Positions 7,935-12,667 of a DNA stretch of 12,667 bases are shown one piece after another. Below the pieces are notes generated by a model. The model worked only from the letters and a program-made list of their open reading frames with translations. It was not told the DNA's origin and ran no database searches. Location: positions 1 to 12,667 of the forward strand of contig CAJVPP010003068.1 in assembly GCA_910592005.1 (NCBI GenBank), written 5' to 3'. The stretch's first letter is position 1. Each line of letters opens with the position of its first letter. Position numbers and translations under genes: made by a program. The DNA comes from Funneliformis mosseae (lineage: Eukaryota; Glomeromycota; Glomeromycetes; Glomerales; Glomeraceae).

Positions 7935-8520
7935 GGGAACCTTTTGACCTAAATTTAATTAAAAGGGCATTTATAATTTAGCATAATAAGTATACTTAGT
8001 ATTTTTAATTGCAATAATCAACGGTAAAAGTAATCAGCAAATTTGTATTCGATTCGTATAACCTGTCGTTTTTAATGTATTGCTCTTCTGGTTAATTTTG
8101 AATGTTTCATTTCAATTTAACTGAAAAACTTTTTTATAAATGACGTAATAATTCTTGTGGCATTTGACAAAATATTTGTCGGGTAGAGATTTTACAGATA
8201 AATTCGTTTGTATTTAAATATCACGAGACTAGATGAGATTTGCATTCAGCATAGCGGACATGATCATTTGTTAATCGTACATAATAAATATGTACTAATA
8301 TTTTAAACATAAATTTATATATATTAGGCAATGTCACTTTCCAATTTTTTCGAACTGTACATTTTTAATTTTTTTTTTTTTTGATCGTTATACACGACAA
8401 AAATAATAAAGTTTTTATATCTATGAGCAATTCTAATTAATAAAATTGTTTTAAGGAATCATTGAAGTTAATCTTCTTTCTTCAGACAATCTCTCTTGCA
8501 TTTTTTAATATTGAAGTTTT
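7935..8520. other. AT-rich intergenic stretch, no recognisable gene
   Basis: Nothing coding can be supported. A run of 14 T follows a short T tract near 8368-8382. No RNA gene or strong inverted repeat was noticed. Confidence 0.4.
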
Positions 8521-8612
8521 TGTAACACCCTCCGATTGTAATTTTCCCGGTTACACTAATCACGTGTAACATATATAAATGTCGCTTCGGACAATAAATC
8601 AACGTGATATCA
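8521..8612 (+). mobile_element. Possible short LTR fragment starting TGTAACACCC
   Basis: The sequence opens TGTAACACCC, a start often seen in fungal Ty3/Gypsy LTRs. It contains a perfect GTTACAC/GTGTAAC hairpin (8550-8556 and 8564-8570), a TATATAAAT box (8572-8580) and AATAAA (about 8593). It could end at ...ATATCA (8612). The flanks GTTTT and ATTTT match at four of five bases. At 92 bp it would be unusually short, so it is either truncated or a chance combination of signals. Confidence 0.3.
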
Positions 8613-8641
8613 ATTTTTAACTTGATTGATATTTTTAATAT

Positions 8642-9830
8642 TCAAATCTTATTATAGCTTGCAAAAATTATCAGATAATTGTCATATTCATATCTTGTGT
8701 TACTACTGTTAATTAATTCGATCTCTTTTAACAATGCCTCCAAGAATCGATCTGCTTTTTATTCATTGAGAATATTTGTCGGTTTGAAAAGAATCATCAA
8801 ATTCTCACTTATGATTTTGATTTCAAATCATTCACTGGAATGTAATGTAAAGAAAAGTTGAATCGAAGAATTCTTCAATATGAACATAAATAATATAAAT
8901 GGGAGGTTTGTTTTTAAAATCGAGTTTACGAACATAGTAAATCATATGGTCCGTTCCGTAAAGTGATTTAATAGCAAGCCTCCAAAATACTAAATGTAAT
9001 TTGCTCCCAAATTTTGTTCACAATTATCACAAGTAAAGAGGTAATATTTAGATTCTTTTTCTTTAATCTCCTCTTTATTTCCCTCTTTCTTTTCAACTCC
9101 TCGATAGTTTATTCAAGTCTTTATTTTTGCTTGTAAATCCTTGAAATAAGCTTAAAATTCGATATTTTGAAATATAACTCATAATGGATTGTCACAACCA
9201 AAATCAATTCTTAATTTTCACAATCGCATTAAATTAGATTGCCCATCTCAAGCTTCTTAAGGCTTTCTTCTTTTTCTTTTTGATTCCCTTTCGTATAACG
9301 AAAACTTCTTGCATAACGCCAGATCATGCGACTTGTTTAACTGGTGCGAGTTAATCTTATGAGATAGTACCACATCGAGAAAATTAGAAGAAATTGCTTT
9401 TGATCCTCTTCTAGGCGAGATCTGTCATCTTCAAAATTGCTAAAAGACAAAGATCATTGACAATAATTTTGTTCTTGAAAACAACTAACCTTCAGCATAC
9501 AACTTCCTCAATACATTCCTGTAGTTCTTTAAATCTCACAAAAGATAAACAACCAGTTCAGTTCAAGCATCTCTTTGACGCCTTGTGATAAAATGATTTT
9601 AATAGATGGAGTATGGTTAAAATACGTTTTTTATGAGTTTCTAACTTTTGACCTTTCGTTATAACATACCTTTATACCCACGCAAGATGAACGAGTGAGC
9701 TGAATCGTTGCGATTTCTCCATTTTTATTTCTGCTACAAGGAAATCTTAACCCTTTGAAATGACCGGTTGACAGCTATGTTTTGATGATCATAACTTTCG
9801 AAAGGTCCAATTATTCCAGTTAGTTTAAGT
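8642..9830 (-). pseudogene. Broken coiled-coil gene of unknown family with one intron
   Basis: I do not recognise the family. Reading the minus strand from about 9830, coding-like blocks are LKLTGIIGPFESYDHQNIAV, MEKSQRFSSLVHLAWV, VKEMLELNWLFI and FKELQECIEEVVC-stop. After an intron (9489-9440) SNFEDDRSRLEEDQKQFL continues in the same frame. Then come DVVLSHKINSHQLNKSHDLA, KKFSLYERE and IYKQK-stop-RLE-stop-TIEELKRKRE (about 9145-9080). Next are KEKESKYYLFTCDNCEQNL with a CxxC pair (about 9060-9000) and a 61-codon open stretch (9017-8832) including YGTDHMIYYVRKLDFKNK. The last block is ADRFLEALLKEIELINSSN to a stop at 8642. Charged, Glu/Lys-rich heptad-like sequence predicts coiled coils, and the CxxC could begin a zinc-binding module. 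Frameshifts and stops make it non-functional. The plus-strand open frame at 8679-8861 is its shadow and has no ATG start. Confidence 0.5.
9440..9489 (-). other. Intron (50 nt) in the broken coiled-coil gene
   Basis: On the minus strand the exon ending TGCTGAAG is followed by GTTAGT, and 50 nt later by a T-rich tract ending TTTTAG. Splicing joins the frame EEVVC-stop to SNFEDDRSRLEEDQ without a shift. Phase conservation is good evidence that this strand and frame were once translated. Confidence 0.5.
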
Positions 9831-10149
9831 GATCGGTTCAATCTAATTATTTGCTGACAATGTCAAATATGACAACAAATATTTTGTCACAATTTACATA
9901 AAATGATGATAATTATGTCTTCTTTAGTGGACGCCCATGATCAGATTAACATATTTTAATATGGAAAGAAAAACCTCAATAGTTACTTCCGATATTAACC
10001 GTTCATGTGGTGGTCTTTCAGTTGTTAAATTTATGAGAACCATTGTGTTCATAAATCAAAACATTTTGCATAGGTAACATGCCATATATTTGTTATTATC
10101 TCACGTACTTTATTTATAATACATCAAATTATTTCGTAAAGAAAAAAAG
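9831..10149. other. Intergenic region
   Basis: No coding frame is supported. Weak foldbacks occur at about 9865-9890 (TGACAA/TTGTCA) and 10028-10056 (TTTATGA/TCATAAA). A TATTTATAATAC tract near 10111 lies about 35 bp before the ATG at 10150 and could be a TATA element for that ORF. Confidence 0.35.
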
Positions 10150-10392
10150 ATGCTGGCACATTTTATTCTACGTAATGTAGAAACAAAGAAAATAAGATAT
10201 TTTAATACATTCCGACAAGAAAATGAAAGGATATGTTGGCTTATAAAGCCCCAATTTCATATAAATAGAACTTTAAGTTGGCAATCCAACATTTTTAGAT
10301 TTTTCATCTCAACATTTGCCAGAAGGAATAATAGATTTGTTGAATCTGAAGGCATTCATATTATTGCCCTAATAAAAAATAAAAAAATTTAA
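10150..10392 (+). CDS. Short hypothetical ORF, 80 residues, doubtful
   Basis: The frame starts at an ATG preceded by GAAAAAAAG, a plausible fungal start context, and ends 37 bp before the stop of the convergent minus-strand gene. The product is basic and rich in Arg, Asn, Phe and Ile (blocks such as TKKIRYFNTFRQENERICW and FRFFISTFARRNNRF). It has no recognisable domain, signal peptide or clear membrane segment. The opposite strand is full of stops in the same interval, so it is not a shadow of a longer gene. An AATAAAAAATAAAA run overlaps its end and could serve as the poly(A) signal. Length alone does not prove coding in this AT-rich DNA. It may also be one exon of a longer gene or a chance ORF. 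Confidence 0.3.
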   Translation: MLAHFILRNVETKKIRYFNTFRQENERICWLIKPQFHINRTLSWQSNIFRFFISTFARRNNRFVESEGIHIIALIKNKKI

Positions 10393-10429
10393 AATTTAAA
10401 TATAAACAATAAAATCAAAATAAAAAAAG

Positions 10430-11182
10430 TTAATGCAAGTTTACCAAATAGTTTGTTCCCTTCTTCTTTTCAAATTCTTTAAATTTTTTCAATCCACGTT
10501 TAAACCTTTTCCAAAAATTTAAATGGAATAATAGCAGGCCACAAGAAGCACCAAAATCATCTTCAGTTCTGATCTTTGAGCAGCCAAAATTAGAAGCATC
10601 GGTCTCTAGGATTTCTATTCGTTCAAACATAACCATATCATTATTTTCAACAGCCTCATCTGCTTCGTCATTCCTCGTTAATAAAAACTCCACTGCGTAA
10701 TCGTAATCGATCCCTGCTTCCTCAATAACAGCTCTATATTTTTCTAAATATTGAGAATCTTTATTAAAATTTTTTGACAACAATTCTATGTTGATATTCA
10801 TATTATCCAAAAGGTAATTTAGTTTTTTAGTCATCATAAAATTTCTTGCTTCAGGTAAGCTATATTCTTTTTTGATATAATCACAACCTCGCATATATTC
10901 CGAAAGTAATGCATCCTGTTCAAATTCAGGAATCAACATTTTTCGTGATTCATAGGAAATTTTTGGTTGAAAGAAATTATCAAACATTTTGACATAAGTT
11001 ATGGATGATTCGGAGCATATGGTTTTCTTATTATTTTCATTAAATCCTCCAGTGAAGAGAGCCATTTTGTTTGGAGTTGGTGTGGATTCATCAATCAAAC
11101 TTTTCGTTTCCATAGAACTCGTTGAAATGACACCATTTTTATTTTTGATAGGTGAATTGTTAGGATTTAAAATGAGTGTCAT
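10430..11182 (-). CDS. Intact orphan protein, hydrophilic and mostly helical
   Basis: This is the only long uninterrupted frame in the window. From the ATG at 11182 (MTLILNPNNS) it encodes 250 residues. An upstream in-frame ATG at 11227 would add 15 residues, but these (IFFFSF) only translate a pyrimidine tract ending in TGTAAAACAG. I prefer 11182, because that tract looks like 5' untranslated sequence or a 3' splice site. The first 60 residues are Ser/Thr/Asn-rich and probably disordered. The middle is predicted helical and acidic (EFEQDALLSEYMRG, SLPEARNFMMTKKLNYLLD, RNDEADEAVENNDM). The C-terminus is basic (KRFKRGLKKFKEFEKKKG) and could bind nucleic acid or reach the nucleus. There is no signal peptide, convincing membrane helix or known catalytic motif. 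I recognise no family and assign no function. A lineage-specific gene is the likeliest reading. Confidence 0.72.
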   Translation of the reverse strand: MTLILNPNNSPIKNKNGVISTSSMETKSLIDESTPTPNKMALFTGGFNENNKKTICSESSITYVKMFDNFFQPKISYESRKMLIPEFEQDALLSEYMRGCDYIKKEYSLPEARNFMMTKKLNYLLDNMNINIELLSKNFNKDSQYLEKYRAVIEEAGIDYDYAVEFLLTRNDEADEAVENNDMVMFERIEILETDASNFGCSKIRTEDDFGASCGLLLFHLNFWKRFKRGLKKFKEFEKKKGTNYLVNLH

Positions 11183-11302
11183 CTGTTTTACACAAAAAGA
11201 AAAAAAGAAAATAGATTTCCTTTCCATGCTCTGATAAAATGTTTATGGATTTGAAAATAAAATTGTTGTAAAAGGAGTGAGAAATTTCTTGATTTTTTTT
11301 TT

Positions 11303-11321
11303 TATTTTATATCGTCACGTG
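11303..11321 (-). promoter_or_regulatory. Possible core promoter: TATA box with upstream CACGTG
   Basis: On the minus strand TATAAAATA (11311-11303) lies about 76 bp before the ATG at 11227 and about 120 bp before that at 11182. It is directly preceded by the palindrome CACGTG (11321-11316), an E-box bound by bHLH factors in fungi. Position and order fit the promoter of the orphan gene, but such AT motifs are common here. Confidence 0.35.
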
Positions 11322-11639
11322 TAAACTTCATTATTTGTGATACACGAATAATGAATGATGTTACACAACCTATATATTTGCTTATTCATTATATTTACCC
11401 ATCAAAATTTTTTAAAGAAATAGTATCTTTCATTCATATTTTTACTTGCTTACCATCATCATAGTTTCAATTTCTTATTCATTAATTTTTGCAATTTACG
11501 ACCGTAGCAAAGATATTTAAATAATATTCATCGGGTTTGATGCGTGGCATTAAAAAGTTTAATTAATATTTGAATATCGACTTAAAATCTTCAATTTACA
11601 AATTATATACTAATATTCTACAATAATATATAATATTCT
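11322..11639. other. AT-rich intergenic stretch
   Basis: No ORF or RNA gene is recognised. The 11-mer TTTACGACCGT at 11497-11507 also occurs in the inverted-repeat element at about 6631-6650. That may hint at a remnant of the same element. Confidence 0.3.
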
Positions 11640-11785
11640 GTTCGCCTAAGGTTCGTCGGGGACACTGGCAATACCAGAATAAATATTTATTGGAAAACTC
11701 GTCAAAACTCGAAACCATAATAAAATCCCGTTAAAAGTCAAAACTATATTAAAATCTTATTAAAAATCCGTCGAAAAAATGATTT
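11640..11785 (+). repeat. GC-richer block followed by a two-copy internal repeat
   Basis: GTTCGCCTAAGGTTCGTCGG (11640-11659) and the following GGACACTGGCAATACC are clearly richer in GC than the surroundings. They are followed by two diverged copies of a unit starting TCAAAACT and containing TTAAAATC or ATAAAATC plus GTTAAAA or ATTAAAA (from 11703 and 11738). There is no ORF. It could be the head and body of a dispersed non-coding element, but no second copy is present in this window. Confidence 0.4.
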
Positions 11786-11864
11786 GAAAGAAATCTTCTC
11801 TAATTTCCTTCGTTTCTGGTGGATCATTGGTTATTCCATAAAGGTAATGCATCTCCCAGTGTGC

Positions 11865-12230
11865 TTTGAACTAGTTTTCTAATTTAAATTTACTAACGCA
11901 TTAAATTTTAACTGGACAACACTTTTGAACGCAGAATCAGGAATTAAGGAGTGACTTGGGCATAATTGATAGTACTCATTTATCAATTTGTAATCTTGTA
12001 AAATATAAGGACGGGGTTTGCTCTATTTAATTTGTTCTTGTTATTTATTTTCATGTAACTTTTTACTAGGCAACACCCTTGGGCACTGAAAGTTCAATAG
12101 AATTATTAATAATTTTGGATAAACGTATAGTTGATAATTACTTGGGTTTGCTCTATTTCATTTAATTTTGTTCCTTTTCATGTTAACTTTACTAGCGCGT
12201 TTGATTTTAATTGAAAAATAATAAGATATC
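11865..12230 (+). repeat. Diverged direct repeat with a period of about 130 bp
   Basis: GGGTTTGCTCTATTT recurs at 12014 and 12144, exactly 130 bp apart. It is followed each time by T-rich sequence, TTTTCATGT, AACTTT and ACTAG. An earlier partial copy shares TTTACTAACGC (about 11889) with TTTACTAGCGC (about 12188), and GGACAACACTTTTGAAC (about 11913) with GGCAACACCCTTGGGC (about 12069). Two to three decayed tandem copies are therefore visible. No coding content is seen. Confidence 0.6.
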
Positions 12231-12592
12231 TACAGTACATTGAAAATTAAAACGCAGCTGAATTGATGTTAGAAATAAGATAAATGATTATCAAAAGTAT
12301 GTTAAAGATAATGTGGTTTTAAGATTTCAAAATTTACTTTCATTTTCATGTGATCTTAAGATATTTCGTAATATAGCGATGAGGATATAGTGTTTATTAA
12401 TGATAATATCAATAAAATTACTTATATAAGAAATTTAAAAAGTATACTTTTATTATGGAACTTAGCAATGACATGTGATGCCTTAAAACAGCCTCTTTTT
12501 TTAATGATAGATTCTATTTTAAATAGGAAAAAAACGTAATATGCTAAATAAAGTCTATTCAATTTATTTATTTAACTAGATTAGGTTGGAGT
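12231..12592. other. AT-rich intergenic stretch
   Basis: No gene, RNA or strong repeat is seen here. Stops are frequent in all frames. Confidence 0.4.
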
Positions 12593-12667
12593 GCGGCGAC
12601 TTTGTCGCCGCTAGTTATGGTTATTATACTGCTTTAGTTGTAATATATCCTTTATTAAGTTATCGCC
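12593..12667. mobile_element. GC-rich hairpin, probable core of a miniature element cut by the window edge
   Basis: GCGGCGAC (12593-12600) and GTCGCCGC (12604-12611) form a perfect 8 bp stem with a TTT loop, in otherwise very AT-rich DNA. Its architecture resembles the cores of the elements at 152-278 (GCCAC-TAAC-GTGGC) and 4444-4566 (GCCAC-TTC-GTGGC): a short GC stem, a 3-4 nt loop and a central position. Outer arms are not apparent on the left and are truncated on the right, so the element call is tentative. Confidence 0.35.

Noticed and set aside
8679..8861. Plus-strand open frame of 60 codons with a hydrophobic start that looks like a signal peptide
   Set aside because: It begins at TTG directly after a stop, has no ATG start, and lies opposite more coding-like minus-strand sequence (ADRFLEALLKEIEL block).
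8165..9890. TGACAAAATATTTGT at about 8166 also present as an inverted copy at about 9876-9890
   Set aside because: A single 15-mer match is expected by chance in AT-rich DNA of this length, and the flanks do not align.
11001..11234. Plus-strand open frame of 77 codons
   Set aside because: It is the antisense shadow of the intact minus-strand orphan gene.
11640..11670. Possible tRNA gene or tRNA-derived SINE from the GGTTCG motif
   Set aside because: No acceptor stem, anticodon arm or full box A/box B could be found.
1..12667. CRISPR array, bacterial operon, plasmid origin or defence system
   Set aside because: The window shows spliceosomal introns and eukaryotic gene families; no regular spacer-repeat structure is present.

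Overview
The window is strongly AT-rich eukaryotic DNA, most likely from a fungus. Short GT-AG introns of about 40-100 nt can be read inside several gene remnants. The degenerate kinase resembles the very large Ser/Thr/Tyr-like kinase families of Glomeromycotina (Rhizophagus type) in its N-terminal Cys motif, 'YKAxWIDG' stretch, 'HRDFHSGNI' loop and C-terminal 'WDPDPSKRP'. The assignment to an arbuscular mycorrhizal fungus is an inference from these features and could not be checked by search. There is no rRNA, tRNA or CRISPR array that I can recognise.

Layout. Positions 1-1395 are non-coding and hold a terminal-inverted-repeat miniature element (152-278) and two small hairpins. A protein-kinase pseudogene lies on the minus strand (2580 to 1396), with frameshifts, stops and one readable intron. 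Head-to-head with it, on the plus strand, is a large decayed copy (3207-4442, then 5201-6591) of an ASCC3/Slh1-type Ski2-like RNA helicase: end of the first Sec63 unit, second helicase cassette and part of the second Sec63 unit. Its motif II is split by about 750 bp of inserted AT-rich DNA that starts with a second miniature element (4444-4566). A third miniature-element-like inverted repeat (6592-6766) sits exactly where the helicase homology stops. Next come a broken unknown plus-strand reading frame (6929-7424), a pyrimidine-rich promoter/poly(A)-like cassette, and a diverged 22-25 bp minisatellite with a 72 bp higher-order period (7757-7934). A possible LTR fragment (8521-8612) follows. 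A broken, intron-containing coiled-coil gene of unknown function lies on the minus strand (about 9830 to 8642).

The only convincing intact gene is an orphan helical protein on the minus strand (start 11182 or 11227, stop 10430), with a possible short convergent plus-strand ORF at 10150-10392. The right end (11640-12230) is non-coding and carries internal direct repeats, including an approximately 130 bp diverged repeat. The window ends in a GC-rich hairpin (12593-12611) that looks like the core of another miniature element.

Taken together, this looks like a gene graveyard in a repeat-rich, rearranging compartment. Multi-exon gene copies kept their introns, so they arose by DNA-level duplication, and then decayed. 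Several stops are what TGG to TGA or CAA to TAA transitions would give, which is compatible with cytosine deamination. I did not find a convincing new functional system. The most original signals are the miniature elements with a shared GCCAC/GTGGC core, the higher-order minisatellite and the orphan gene.
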